A model generated the notes under the pieces. That model was not told the origin of the DNA. It worked only from the letters and a program-made list of their open reading frames with translations, and ran no database searches. From Apricaphanius iberus (Eukaryota; Chordata; Actinopteri; Cyprinodontiformes; Aphaniidae): a stretch of 64,000 bases of DNA. The stretch covers positions 310,001 through 374,000 of the forward strand of contig JAPXFQ010000840.1 in the NCBI GenBank assembly GCA_028564705.1. The letters run 5' to 3'. Below are positions 12,292-23,503 of this stretch, one piece after another. How positions within the stretch are numbered: the first letter of the stretch is position 1; the number at the start of each line of letters is the position of its first letter. The position numbers were made by a program, and so were the translations under genes.

Positions 12292-13027
12292 TGCGTTCAC
12301 ACCGCACAGTTTGTCTGCATCAGGCAACGCATCCAACGCATGTAGTTTGACGCATGTACTTTGAGGCTTGCCAACACTTGCTTCTGAGCAAAAAGTTTGC
12401 ATGAGCGGGGCTTCATCTGTTGTCTTGAGTTCTGAATTATGGCGGATCGTAACGAGAGAGTGGCTTGGGTTTATTTGGTAGAAACATTACCGCCCATTCT
12501 TCAGATGCATTCTGAGTTTGGGGGGTTTAACCATTTGCTCCAGGAGCTGCGTATGGATGAGGTTCGCTTTCAGCACTACTTCGGTCTGTCACGCGCCCAA
12601 TTGTACGACCAACTGGGCCACATCGGAGGTCAAATTTCCAACTAGGACACGAACTACAGGTGCTCTATTCCTCCTTAGGATTGCCTGTCCATCTGTCTTT
12701 GGTAAGTGTTATTTCGGATTTTTGATATCTGAGTTTGTTAAAAAAGTTTTCACTGGTCCTGCACTTCATTCAAGATACATCTATAGTGACGTCACTACAT
12801 TGAGACGCTCTGATTGGTTGATGGACTGCGTCAAGTTCTTCAAAAGTTCAGCTATCTGAACTTCTGCATTGCTTGCGTTTGCTACGTCGCCTCTTGCAAC
12901 GTAAGTAATGCTTGAAAAGTTGACAGAGCCAACGCACACCATGCACTGCAGAGACTCTGACGTACTCGACTATAGACTTCACATGTAATCTTGCTGCAAC
13001 GTTGGTGTTTGGGACGGTTTGAACGCA
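12292..13027. mobile_element. Internally deleted Harbinger (PIF) element
   Basis: Imperfect inverted ends TGCGTTCACACCG (12292-12304) and the complement of TGCGTTCAAACCG (13015-13027) enclose about 736 bp. The left half keeps the start of a Harbinger transposase (see 12439-12702). The right half is non-coding. Target-site duplication is not clear. The assignment rests on the encoded N-terminal motif; ends are inferred from the inverted words. Confidence 0.6.
12439..12702 (+). pseudogene. Harbinger transposase N-terminus, broken
   Basis: A frame starting at ATG 12439 reads through MRMDEVRF-like spacing into LRMDEVRFQHYFGLSRAQLY, DQLGHIGGQISN, then a TAG at 12643-12645. It continues in the same frame with DTNYRCSIPP, a second TAG at 12676-12678, and DCLSICL. 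Harbinger transposases have F.RYFRLS...F..LL..IG..I...DTNYR.SI.P..RL...LR here, so the frame continues through both stops. Both stops sit where Gln codons would be expected (CAG to TAG). The DDE catalytic region is absent because of the internal deletion. Not functional. Confidence 0.75.
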
Positions 13028-14735
13028 CCATTATAGAGACCGTATCTGTCAACCTACAACCCGTGGCCACTACTGGCAGATAGATGTAAACATAACATCA
13101 TTGTTGTGCCTGGTTTAAATTAACCTTTTATTATATTTTAATTCAAACATACTTTTTTAAGGAAATGTACACTTACTTTCATTCTGCACCCCTCTAAAAG
13201 CCCTGTAGATACATTTTTTATGTATATTTTTCTGAAAATGTTCCATATTCATCGTTTCAATTAAATATCTCTTCTTTTTAAACTTACAGTAAAAACTTCA
13301 CTCCTAAAATAAATTGGAGTCTCCACCTCTCCAGTCTTTCTCCAGACTATGGGATCTTGAAATATAAAAATTTTTCAAAGACATTTCCAAAGACAATTTG
13401 CCACTGAACAATAGTCTAATCCCTTTTCTCTTTCGTTTTGAAGACACTAACATTGGAACATGGAACATGAGCAGTAGATATATCTATTTGTGTCGTGATG
13501 TGGTGGTGGTGTAGGACCCAAAGCAGACAGCATAAAGTGTTTAACGATGATTTTAACGAAGTCTAGAATAATGGCAACAATAAGATTATATATCTTCAGA
13601 GACTGATGCATTTTTATATTAGCTGAAAGCTGTTATAATCAAACCATGCAGGAATAAATTATTTAAATATTTATTCATCTCTATAACAGCTTCACATTTC
13701 AAAATGAATTATTAATATAAATAATTTGTTTCAAATATTTATTCTGCAGATACTCTTCCTTTACCATAAGAAGTTTGTGTAGTGATTTAATAAACATACC
13801 AGAGGATGAGCGAGTCTGAGAAATGAAAGGGTGGTTGCCATGGATATAGCCATCACTGGCAAATGTGAGCTAAGGGAGTTATTACAGCTGGATTGGAAAC
13901 GGTTTCTGCAACAACCACATTGCAAATTGAGATTTTCATGAGTGACTATTGGGCTTGGCTTGTAAGCAAAATAAGGAAATTACCTTAAAATATACCTTCT
14001 ACTAGTTCATTTAAAGTGAAAACCAACCGGATGTTAGTAAAATGATAAAGAGGTCTGACTAAAATGTGACTTTCTTCTTTAGAAACTCTTGCATTCTCCT
14101 TTTTTCTGGTATTGTTTTGGATGTATAGACAGTTCTGAAACCTGCCTGTTAGGAAAAGCTATGTGATTTTCAGGCCCTGTCAAAATGGCCTGACAGAATG
14201 GTAAGATAGATAGAACATATGGAAACTCTAATTACAGTGGTCAGTCTTGGTTTGGGACACATCTTCCAGTATGTTTCTGTACCTGTTGCAGGTATCATAC
14301 AGCCTGTTGAGTGCAGGAGAGTGACAGCTAAAATGATTAGGTGCTTATCCTCGGAGCAGCCCTGTGGCTGACTCAGAGAAACGGCTCCTCAACCTGCTTA
14401 AGGAGTCAGAAGGAGGTGGGAAAGATGGTGCATCATGATGACTGAGCCACTTTGAGCAGCTATATTTACCTGAACTGTTTTCCTCCACTGAGCAGCATTG
14501 ATACTGATTTATCAGGTTACATACAGAAGGTTCTCAGTGTGTTATAAAATGGGATCAAATTAAAACCAAAATAGAGATTACAAAATGATACTGAAGACGA
14601 GTTCTGATCTAACAGCTAATCTTCCATATCTGCACAGAGTGCTGCAAATAAATTTTAGTAGGGTTGTGTTCAGTAACATAAGCGGGACTGAAAAGTAAAC
14701 CAATATGACTCTGCACTGCCTTTGGAAAAAAGACT
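13028..14735. other. No gene recognised
   Basis: AT-rich. At about 13490-13580 the words GTGTCGTGATGTGGTGGTGG and GTAGGACCCAAAGCAGACAG resemble an edge of a dispersed fish repeat, but I could not delimit it. Confidence 0.4.
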
Positions 14736-15478
14736 TAAAGTGAAAGTTAGTTTTTTTCAATAAGTACCTTATTTTTAGCAAATATTAAATTCATTTACTC
14801 ACCCAGACAAGTTTTGAGCAACTTGAAGTCATTCAGGAGGAGTTTATATCCAGTCACTGATAAGCGTATGGGAGTAAATGGGGGCAGGGTTCACACCTGT
14901 AATTAGGCATTATCTGCCCTACAACACCTTAATTTAACCAATTTTTGTTATTAAACATCAGCACTACTCCCCTCCGAGTTCAGAACGTCTCAGAAGTGCT
15001 CATTATTTCGGTTCTGGGGTGATTTAGAGGCAATAATGCAACTAAACTATTGCGTGATTACAATTACGTCACTAATCTGGAATCAGCCAGATCTACGTGT
15101 AGCCACGCCCCCTGTCGAGCCTACACACAAAAGCTGGAATCTTTGCAGCAGAAACCGTCTGAAAGAGGGAGGGCCATCTGGTAGAATATTTTTAGATGAT
15201 TAGCTCAAGGCAGCTCTCGGTCGGCACTGGCTTCTACAGGAGCGTCAACTGGTGTGGCCATGTTTATTTAATTTGTTTCACTTTTCACAAAGTTTGCTCA
15301 TTTTCCTCTACAACCAATTCAATAGCAGCTTCTGCGCGAACAATTACTGGCACGCTATGTTGGTTTCACATAGCTGGGACATTGATCACATCTGACCTCC
15401 CGCCCCAAAGCACAATATTGACAAACGAGTGGCCCGGTGAAATATGGGTCGGAGGAAGGATGGTTTAGATTGGAAGAG

Positions 15479-15537
15479 TACAAGATGGATTCTCCTGAGT
15501 TTGGAAAACTCCAAATCTCGTGAGAATCCATCTTGTA
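15479..15537. repeat. Hairpin, 16-bp perfect outer stem
   Basis: TACAAGATGGATTCTC (15479-15494) is the exact complement of GAGAATCCATCTTGTA (15522-15537). An inner imperfect stem (TGAGTTTGGA against TCCAAATCTCG) extends it. It lies upstream of the THAP exon inside the long-TIR element and may be the trace of a smaller foldback insertion or an internal subterminal repeat. Confidence 0.9.
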
Positions 15538-15651
15538 GAGCAAGGTTATGACATCACTACTGTTCTCCATCCCAGTTGTAGTCTGAGCAGGACTTTCACT
15601 CTGTGCTCTACGATGGTCGGTTAGACACAACTTGCTACTGCAGACATCAAC

Positions 15652-15774
15652 ATGGTTCACGTTTGCGTTTTTCCAAATTGCACTAACCAAATGACCAATT
15701 GGTCTAACCTCAGCTTGTACAGGCTCCCTTTCTATCCTATCCAGACTACAGCTGCAACGTCACTGAAGTCCCAG
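15652..15774 (+). CDS. THAP-type zinc-finger first exon (transposon-derived)
   Basis: ATG at 15652 opens a 41-codon frame. It begins MVHVCVFPNC and continues to NLSLYRLPFYP. The CX4C pair (C5, C10) near the N-terminus and the S-x-Y/H-R-L/F-P block at residues 21-26 are the hallmarks of the first half of a THAP domain. The second C and H ligands would be in the next exon. The frame ends exactly at CAG|GTTAGTG, a plausible phase-0 splice donor at 15774/15775. It lies between long inverted repeats, so it is best seen as the remaining first exon of a P-like or Kolobok-like transposase gene, not a host THAP gene. No downstream exon is recognised inside the element. Confidence 0.65.
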
Positions 15775-16177
15775 GTTAGTGTAAATTGGAATTAAAATTT
15801 GCATTAAAAGCCTGTAAAAAAAACAGATGCTAATGCCTTTGCACCGCCGAGACATTCTGAGCTCACAAGGGAACATCATTAACTATTCACAACAAAACAT
15901 GGATAAATAGCACAGTTTGGGGGCAGATAATGCCTTATTACAGGTGGCAAACTCATGCCCCCGTTGACTCCCATTATATAGAAATACACTGTTGGCGACT
16001 GGATATAAACTCATGCTCCAGGTAGCTCTAAATTTGTCTGGGTGAGTAAATTCATGTAATATTTGCTTAGAATAAGGTCCATGTTGAAAAAAAGAACTTT
16101 TCTTTATATACCTTAAATAGAGAAGTTTAAAACTGATTGGAAAAATGACCAGAAGGAATAACTGGAAGTGAAAGGGC

Positions 16178-16230
16178 CTTGAGATGACACTTGTTGTGAA
16201 TTGGCACCATATAAATAAACAAATTTTCCA
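16178..16230 (+). mobile_element. LINE 3' tail
   Basis: GGGCCTTGAGATGACACTTG followed by AATTGGCACCATATAAATAAAC is a common fish LINE 3' end (CCTTGAGATGAC ... TTTGGCGCTATATAAATAAA). No coding part is preserved before it. Confidence 0.55.
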
Positions 16231-16242
16231 TCATTTTGTTGA

Positions 16243-16740
16243 GTTGCTATTAATCTACTATCACGGTACAAAGCATCCAGATCACTCGGGTTCTCCAGCC
16301 CTAATCTACTGATCGTAACATGGAGAAGCAGCTTTCAGTTTCTTTTCTGCCCATTTCTGGAACCAACTGCAAAACTGCAGAGACACTGAACTCTTTTAAA
16401 TCTAAAATAAACACATACCTTTTTAGACTTGCTTATGAGTAACTGGTCCTATTATTGCTTTCACTCAATTGCTAATGTTTCTTGTCTGCCTATTTTTAAT
16501 TTTAATACTAATTATACTATTATACTATTATGTTGTGTTGTCAATGCTAAATGTGTTGTTTTATTGTCTATGCTTTCTTGTATTTCAATATTGCTAGTTT
16601 ATTATAAATGTTTGCTTAAGCCTTATTTTAATGATCATTTGTTTTAATTTTCACATTCTGTGTAATCATGCATAGCACCTTGAATTGCCTTGTGTTGAAA
16701 GTGTGCTTTACAAATCAAGTTGCCTTGCCTTGCTAAAGCT
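16243..16740 (+). mobile_element. L2-like LINE 3' end, sense
   Basis: Sense copy of the family seen antisense at 6.4, 10.7, 26.6 and 34.4 kb. The C-terminal block AETLNSFKSKI-NTYLF lies at about 16375-16420 (frame-broken). A T-rich 3'UTR follows, then the tail CACCTTGAATTGCCTTGTG and GTTGCCTTGCCTTGC (16677-16734). The TTGCC repeat is the tail signature. Confidence 0.75.
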
Positions 16741-17100
16741 TCTACTGCACTGCTCTCCTAGCCAAAAAATCAACACAGCCTTCCAATCGGGTGGTCGCAA
16801 GCCAAGGCAGGAGTGGCCATGACTACTAATTTTCCTGTGACGTACAAGAGACCAGTGGCGGACTGGGACTAAAAAAACAGACATGGACACTGATTCTGCC
16901 CAGCCCACAACAACAGATGCATGTGAAAACTCAAAGCATCCAAGTTATACAAAATAACAAATGGTATGAGCTGGCAAATGGTACTACTACTAACCTAACC
17001 ATTAAAATACTTGATTTTAGTTGAAAGCTTCTTAAATTAAGTGAAATAATCTGCCAATGAAACGAGGTGAGAATTCTACAAAGACACATACTCAAAATTA
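16741..17100. other. No gene recognised
   Basis: Short spacer between the LINE tail and the SINE; nothing recognised. Confidence 0.5.
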
Positions 17101-17343
17101 AGGTAAATGGCCTGTATTTGTATAGTACTTTACTCAGTCCCTATGGACTCCAAAGAGCTTTACACCCATTCACGCACTGTTGATGGCAAGCTACGTTGTA
17201 GCCACAGCTGCCCTGGGGCGCACTAACAGAGGTTGAATTGTCTTGCCCAGGGACACAACGACTGAGACCGTCAGAGCCGGGGATTGAACTGGCAACTTTC
17301 TGATTACAACGCAAACGCCCAACTCCTGAGCCACAGTCACCCC
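17101..17343 (-). mobile_element. tRNA-derived SINE, minus strand
   Basis: Read on the minus strand from 17343, TGGCTCAGGAGTTGGG matches a pol III A box and CAGTTCAATCC (17281-17291 complement) a B box, about 40 bases apart as in a tRNA head. The body is the familiar fish repeat with GCCCTGGGGCGCACTAACAG and, at its far end, complement words of AAATGGCCTGTATTTGTATAG. It is not a tRNA gene: the cloverleaf is not preserved and the tRNA-like part is fused to an unrelated body. Confidence 0.75.
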
Positions 17344-18797
17344 ATATAAACTTACACCTTATGCTCTTCGTATTTGTCCAAAAACAAGATTAAAAATACT
17401 TTTTAGCTGGAAACGAAATTTTTTTTACTTAATTAGATGGACATTTTTTGTGCATAAAAACGGTTTAATTACTTTATAAAATATTTATTCTGCATTCATG
17501 TTGATGCTGTGGGATGTTTATATTGTGTTTTATAGTTAACCAACTGTAAAAGGTGCAATAGTTTTGTTTCATTGGTGTATAGATAAAAATGTAGCAACCT
17601 GAAATAACATTTGCTAATGTCAGATTACCTAGCAAGTAATCTTAATTATCCTCCTATACTTTCGTGCCATGCATTTGTCTGGGGAACTTTCACCTGCTCA
17701 TGCATCTGTCCCTCATCTCTCTGTTCCTGTGCTGCCTCCTCCTTTCACAGCCATCTAGTACGGTTGAGTTACGAGCATTGACCAATGAGCTTGCTCATCT
17801 ATGGGCTTACAGCCACGTCGTTGCCCCCTATCAGTCTGGACATGGAACAGCAGTCAATTAAAAGCAAGACAAAACCCAAAATGTGACGGCTGCACAGAGG
17901 CCGTTCTGGACGTATTCTCCAGAATGTCCAGATTGCCAGTCAGCCACTGCAAGAGACGGTCTTTTTCTGACTCGCTCGTTTTCCCATTGATTTCCTTTCT
18001 TTAGCTAATGGGGGAAATAGCCGATGTAGTTTTTTTTTTTTTTTTTTACATGCAACTCAGAGTGACTGATTGTATAAAAAAGGGCATTGCACTGTTTCTA
18101 AATGAATAAGACCTTATAAAAAAGTTTGTTTTATTCAACCCTGAGCCATGTAACACACCTGAATAATCAGTGCTCAACTTACAATTAATCAGGATGACAC
18201 GTATTGTTGAAAATTATTTGTTTTAATTCTAAAAGAGTAATTTTAACATTTAGATGGCATGGTATCCAAGTGAAATTAAGATGATACAGTCGCGCTTCAT
18301 CCCTGTGACTTTGCAAATGCTTTGCAAATGCTTTGCATCATTATTGAAGTTTACAAAAGAGAGTCTACGGGCATTACATTAATCCCCAATTCATTCCTCA
18401 TGTGTTTGTTAGACACCTAACCACCATTTTTTAACAGTAAGTACTGGTTAACTACCCATTAGTCCCTGATTTGTTCCTCTTTTTTTCCTTAGATCACTAC
18501 CCATTAGTCCCTGAATAAGACTGGTGGCTGTTTTTGCCAATGAGTACTGGTTAACCATTTGTCCCTGCTCCATTCCTCATTACCTCCTAAGTTGTTCCCT
18601 AGTAATTCAGATAATTTTATGTATCTTATTATAAAATGTTACCCATTTACCTGTACTCAATGCATAAAGTTGAAAAAGTTGTTGACGTCTGTGCAACAGG
18701 TGGACATACTAATCTATCAAAATGACTGACACACTTCAGATTCTTCCACATCACCATAAATAAAAAATGAAAAAGGTAATGCAACCCCTGCTTCACA
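17344..18797. other. No gene recognised
   Basis: AT-rich with a T run at 18028-18047. Open frames at 17664-18004 have no domain. From 18420 to 18600 the words TACCCATTAGTCCCTGA and GTACTGGTTAAC recur, hinting at a small local duplication. Confidence 0.45.
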
Positions 18798-18906
18798 TAC
18801 AGTACAGGCCAAAAGTTTGGACACACCTTCACATTCAGTGCTTTTTCTTATATTTTCATGACTATTTACATTGTAGATTCTCACTGATGGCATCAAAACT
18901 ATGAAT

Positions 18907-19350
18907 TGGCCCGGCCCGGACCTATTCCGGGCCAGGGTCAGGAAGCGGGCCAGGAAAATCACCACTGACCCCTCACACCCTGGCCACAATCTGTTTAGGC
19001 TCCTCCCCTCAGGTCGGCGTTACAGAGCGTTGTACGCCAAAACCACCCGACCCAGGCTGTCGCTCTGACGAACTCTGTCTAGTCACAGTGTGTGAGTGCA
19101 CTCACATAATAAACTATAACTCTGCACTTCTGTACATACTCACTGTAAAATAACCCCGGCTTGGTGTATATATTATCCTTTATTATTTACGATCTGATAT
19201 TTATTTGTATTTTTACTTATTTTTGTTCATATTTTTATTTTTTTATTTTTTTTTATTTCACTTATTCAAGTTCTGTACTGGAGGAAAAAGTTTGCCGGAG
19301 TCAAATTCCTTGTATGTGACATACTTGGCCAATAAACTGATTCTGATTCT
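18907..19350 (+). mobile_element. LINE C-terminus and 3'UTR nested in Tc1
   Basis: The frame reads ARKITTDPSHPGHNLFRL then LPSGRRYRALYAK and ends at a TGA near 19068. This DPSHP ... LLPSGRRYR block is the C-terminal signature of a jockey/Rex1-like fish LINE. The 3' end is a TTCTGA simple repeat (19337-19350). GAAT flanks both sides (18903-18906 and 19351-19354), and the Tc1 sequence resumes after it, so the insertion is younger than the Tc1. Confidence 0.75.
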
Positions 19351-19433
19351 GAATGAGCACATATGGAATTATGCACTACTTTTACAAAAAAATGTGAAAT
19401 AACCTGGCCTCCACAGTCACCGGACCTGAACCC

Positions 19434-19435
<2 letters not shown>

Positions 19436-19467
<32 letters not shown>
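19436..19467. repeat. CAT trinucleotide microsatellite
   Basis: About ten tandem ATC/CAT units interrupt the Tc1 transposase remnant directly after the PDLNPI motif. Confidence 0.95.
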
Positions 19468-19469
<2 letters not shown>

Positions 19470-20039
19470 TTTTTCATAAAGCACATTTAAACAGAGACAA
19501 CGCCAACCAAAGCGAGATGATTTGGGGTGAGCTGAACCTCAGAGTGAAGGAAAAAGGGCCAACAAGTACTAAGCATCTCTGGGAACTCCTTCAAGACTGG
19601 TGGAAAACCATTTCTGGTGACTAACTGTTGAAGCTCAAGAGAATGCAAAGCAGTAATCAGAGCAAAGGGTGGCTACTTTGAAGAATCTAAAATACAACAC
19701 ATGTATTCAGTTATTTCATCATTTTTGTTTAAGTACGTACAGTAATTCCGTACATCATGTGTTCATTCATAGTTTTGATGCCCTTAATTGAGAATCTACA
19801 ATTTAGTAATGAAACTAAAAAAAACGCATTGAATGAGAATGTGTGTCCAAACATTTGGCCTGTCCTCTGTATATTCAGATACATTCTATAGGCTATCCAT
19901 AAGAATATTATGCACATAAACATCCCTTTTGCATACAACTGTATCCCTGTTCACTCTTATTTAATAGCTGTCATTATCGTTGTTCTGTATATTTTTCTTG
20001 TTTTGACTGTTTAGCTGATTAATTATCTTGAACCTTTTT

Positions 20040-20130
20040 ATTTTTCTTAATATTGTGAAGCACTTTGGTTCACTTATGGCTGATGGTAAAGTACTATAGA
20101 AATAAAGATTGATTGATTGATTGACATGTC
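20040..20130 (+). mobile_element. LINE 3' tail
   Basis: GTGAAGCACTTTGGTTCACT then ATAGAAATAAAGATTGATTG with a repeated GATT tail is a typical fish L2-like 3' end. No coding part precedes it. Confidence 0.65.
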
Positions 20131-22685
20131 TACATATATATGTTTATTTGTATGTTGACTCATAAACAGAAGACAAAACTAAAATGCTTTGCAACCAACC
20201 TGATTTTTTATTCTGTGGGTAATAATTATGATATTCAACACTGGAAGCTGTTAAAAAGATTACAGTTATTTACAGCACATCACTCTTGAAATCCTCCATC
20301 GGCCTGGAGGAGGAAGCAAACTCTCCATCGCTACCCACCATAGCAACATCTAATAAAACACATAATTGTCAGAAACGGGATTAGGTTTCTAGATCTGTTG
20401 TTAAATCAGAAACAGTTAGTGCTAAGGAGGGCTACAGCATTTGGCTCAAAACATGATGCTGTGTGTTTAGCTTTCTCTGAAAACTAGTTACTGCTGCACA
20501 TCTTTGATAATCCAGTATAGTGTGGAAGCACAAAAGAAGCATTTCAAGGGTGTAGTGGGAAACTTATTTCAAGATCAGTTTTGTTTAGTGATTAGTTGTT
20601 ATTAGTAAAGGCTTCCAGTTAATATAGCATATTGCTTTGGACTTAGAGACTGAAGTTGGAGGTGATTTATTTAAATTTGACTTACTCTGGCTAAACTGAA
20701 GGACACAAAAACATGTTATGTCTGGAGAAGTTCACTCTGAGATAAGTTCACAGAACACGAAGAAGTCACACTCATGTCTAGCTGGGGAGAGAGCAATGAC
20801 CTGAGAGATAGGTTTCTGTTCAGATCCTAATAAATATCTTAAAAACTCCAATGGAGATTGAATCACCCACATCCTTATCTAAACCTTTTTGGGATTGTGC
20901 CGTATGAAGGACATGATAAACTACTCTGTTGTTAAAATCTTTCTTTGTTCAGGATTCATCCTTTACAGCTGCATTGCAATGCTTTAGATTATGTTGAGAT
21001 GCAGCACAGTCTAGACTCTGTGTCTGTGGAAACGCAAGCCGGTTATTAGAAGTAAACAGTTACTAAGTGGTTAAACTCTGGCTCTAGCACCTACTCCGGT
21101 TCTTCCACAATGGACAAACCCATCAATGACCAAAACTAAGTGCCTTGGTACTATAACAATGCTGTATATCACTACTGTGTCTCAGATAATTTGTGAGAAG
21201 CTCAAATCATGAGATAGGTGAAATAATGTATCTTTCAGTTTCATATATCAAAGAAAATCCCAGTTCTTAAACAGGGTCTTTAAGAATTAATGATTCCATT
21301 TTCTCATTTTCCTTGCTCACATAAATTTTAATTTCCAATTCTGGGTCTGCAGGTATCACTCAAAGTCATTAATTTCCAATGCAATTAGTGTGCTTAATTC
21401 TCCCATAAAGTGACTCAACATCCATCTGCAACAGAAGGAATAAAGATTGATCCATACTTTGACTCTGCCTGTAAGTAAGAGCCTAATTATGTTCTGCATA
21501 TGGCTACTATGCATGTTTTCTTTAACTAGAGCGGAAAGGATATTTATAGTGGAAATGGTACTGAACATAAAGGGTTTTAATGACAATCTCTGAGGTATAT
21601 TTCCAATTTTCTGCTTACCAACTTAGTGGAAGAAATGCCAGAAATACTTGTTTGTTTTGTTTTGTTTTACTGAGATGGACGTGATCCATAAAGTGAAAGC
21701 TTTAACAAACACATTAACAAACTAAATCAGGGCTGCACTGGACTGAGCAAACATTTGTTCATTTACTTATTGAAGAAGGCACCATTAAGGAGAAATATCT
21801 CATGAGACCCTAATTACCTGAAATGACAAGTACATGAACACAGCAACAACAAAACCTCTGTATCTCTGCTCTTATCTTAACAATTCTTGACTTGCTCTCC
21901 TCCCTCTCTGGTTGCAGCAGTTATTTTTCTTGTCTGTTCTCTTAATAATTCATGTAAGATCCATAGATCTATTTTCCTATCCAATTTTATACTAAAGCTA
22001 ACCTTTACTGCCACCTATCTCCAATGCAAGAAAACACCTGTAAGCTCTTTTGTTGCTTCTATGCCATTTCGTTTTACAAGAACCTGTGTTTGTTTTTCTT
22101 TTAGAAGACTACTCAGCTGTGTGGCAGCATTAATAGTAATGCTTGAAATTTTTATACAGAGCTATGGTTTGTTTTACTGTGCCCTGACGAAATGTAACAT
22201 TGAAAGCAAATCAAATAAAAAACACTTTGGTCTGTAATACTGAAGTAAACATGTCTGTACCTCCATCCGTCCTTCCCTAATCTATCCATCCATCCAACCA
22301 TCCATCCATCTATCCATCCATCCAATTGTGTCACAAACAGGAGTGAAACCAAGACATCCAATTCCCCCAACTATACTCTCCAGCTCATTCAGGTGCATCT
22401 GAGGGATTCTCGGATAGATGATACGTAGTCCCTCCAGTAGGTTTTAGGTCTGCCCTGTGTGATTCTCTCTCAGTGGGAGATGTTCAAAAAACATCCTAGA
22501 GAAGGCGTCAAAGAGGCATTGCAATTAAAGCTGCTGTTTGGACAATTTGAGGGAGAATTTCTTTGGAATCTATCATACCAAGACCCCTTTCCAAAATTGG
22601 TCTCTAAAGTGTTTTGTGGCAAGTTTATTCGACTGACTTTTCCTTTTTCTTCCTTTCCGCAGTTGATGTAGCCCTTGTTAGCCTG
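20131..22685. other. No gene; ATCC microsatellite
   Basis: AT-rich sequence without recognisable exons. 22285-22323 is an impure ATCC/CATC repeat. The frame 21887-22237 has hydrophobic stretches but no family match, splice context or CpG start and is not called. Confidence 0.5.
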
Positions 22686-23503
22686 TAGGGGTGACACGAT
22701 CTTGATTTTGTATCGAAATCGATCGAAATTACGCGACGACCTTGCATATTGAAATCACCTCCTGCCATGTTTACATATGGTGCATCCCACTCGGGACTCC
22801 GTAGCAACAATTAGCAGACAACCGTCCCATCACAAGGAACCACACATTGCATTTTTCCTGAGAAGTAAATCTCACCGGTTCTCATACAACTCAGTACATC
22901 TGATAACATTAACATAACATAACTGCATGTATAACAACCCCCTTGATCAGAACACACTTCTACAGAGCAAATTAGCTGGCACTAACAAGTAGCTATTAGC
23001 TAAGCTACAGCTCAACCACAGCTAGGATAGATAAAACAGAGGGACTGAAGCTGAAGCCGCTCCTTCTACTCTCAAATCAGTGGTGAGAAAATTTTCAGTT
23101 CCTGGAGAGTTAAGTCCACATTCGCATTTTAAACAAGAGGACCGCTGTTATCTGCATTTTGCTTGGTCCAATGAGCTATCTCAAGCATTGCGTCTCCAGT
23201 CGTTCTGCAGTAACTATAAAGAGTCACTAGATGGCAGCCACACTCTGTTACTAATCATGTTATACGAACATAAACATAATCTGTTATTTAAACAATACGT
23301 TACACTTTTATTATAGATAAATTATTTCAATTTGATCATTTTTGCCTAATATGATACATTACACAAGAATTATAAAAATTGCTTCAAACTGTACAAAGTT
23401 GAACGAATAAAACCAATGATCATAGACTAGTATAAAAATGGCATAGGGCTCTGTATTGTAAAATAAAGAAAATAAAAATTGAGAATCGAATTGGATCGTG
23501 ACC
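22686..23503. mobile_element. hAT-like non-autonomous element
   Basis: The left end TAGGGGTGACACGATCTTGA continues with TCGAAATCGATCGAAATT. The right end GAATTGGATCGTGACC (to 23503) gives, in complement, GGTCACGATCCAATTC, which pairs with GGTGACACGATC..T. Such TGACACGATC ends are typical of hAT-derived repeats in fish. The interior (about 800 bp) has no recognisable transposase. Confidence 0.5.

Larger units (their letters stand above)
14736..16106. mobile_element. Long-TIR DNA transposon carrying a THAP exon
   Basis: Two imperfect inverted arms of roughly 180 bp bound a 1.37-kb element. The left arm runs from about 14736 to 14919 and the right arm from 15921 to about 16106. Shared blocks include GTT..TTTTTTTCAA, ACCTTATT, AGCAAATATTA, TTTACTCACCCAGACAA, GTTTATATCCAGTC and GGCATTATCTGCCC. 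Between them lie a THAP-type zinc-finger exon (15652-15774) and a further hairpin (15479-15537). THAP domains are DNA-binding modules of P-element and Kolobok transposases, which points to a non-autonomous member of one of those superfamilies. Exact ends and target duplication are not resolved. Confidence 0.7.
18798..19871 (+). mobile_element. Tc1-like transposon with nested LINE
   Basis: The left end TACAGTACAGGCCAAAAG then TTTGGACACACCTTCACATT (from 18798) mirrors the right end, whose complement from 19871 begins TACAGAGGACAGGCCAAA then TGTTTGGACACACATTC. Transposase remnants on the + strand read WPPQSPDLNPI at about 19405-19437 (the catalytic-domain PDLNPIE motif) and, after a CAT-repeat insertion, ELNLRVKEK, HLWELLQDWWKTISGD and IRAKGGYFEES-like residues to about 19690. 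The frame is broken repeatedly and the N-terminal half is missing. A LINE fragment sits at 18907-19350. Confidence 0.85.

Noticed and set aside
17101..17343. A genuine tRNA gene
   Set aside because: Only A- and B-box-like words remain and the rest is a SINE body. There is no cloverleaf or anticodon arm.
22152..22370. Minus-strand frame rich in DGWM repeats
   Set aside because: Translation of an ATCC microsatellite.
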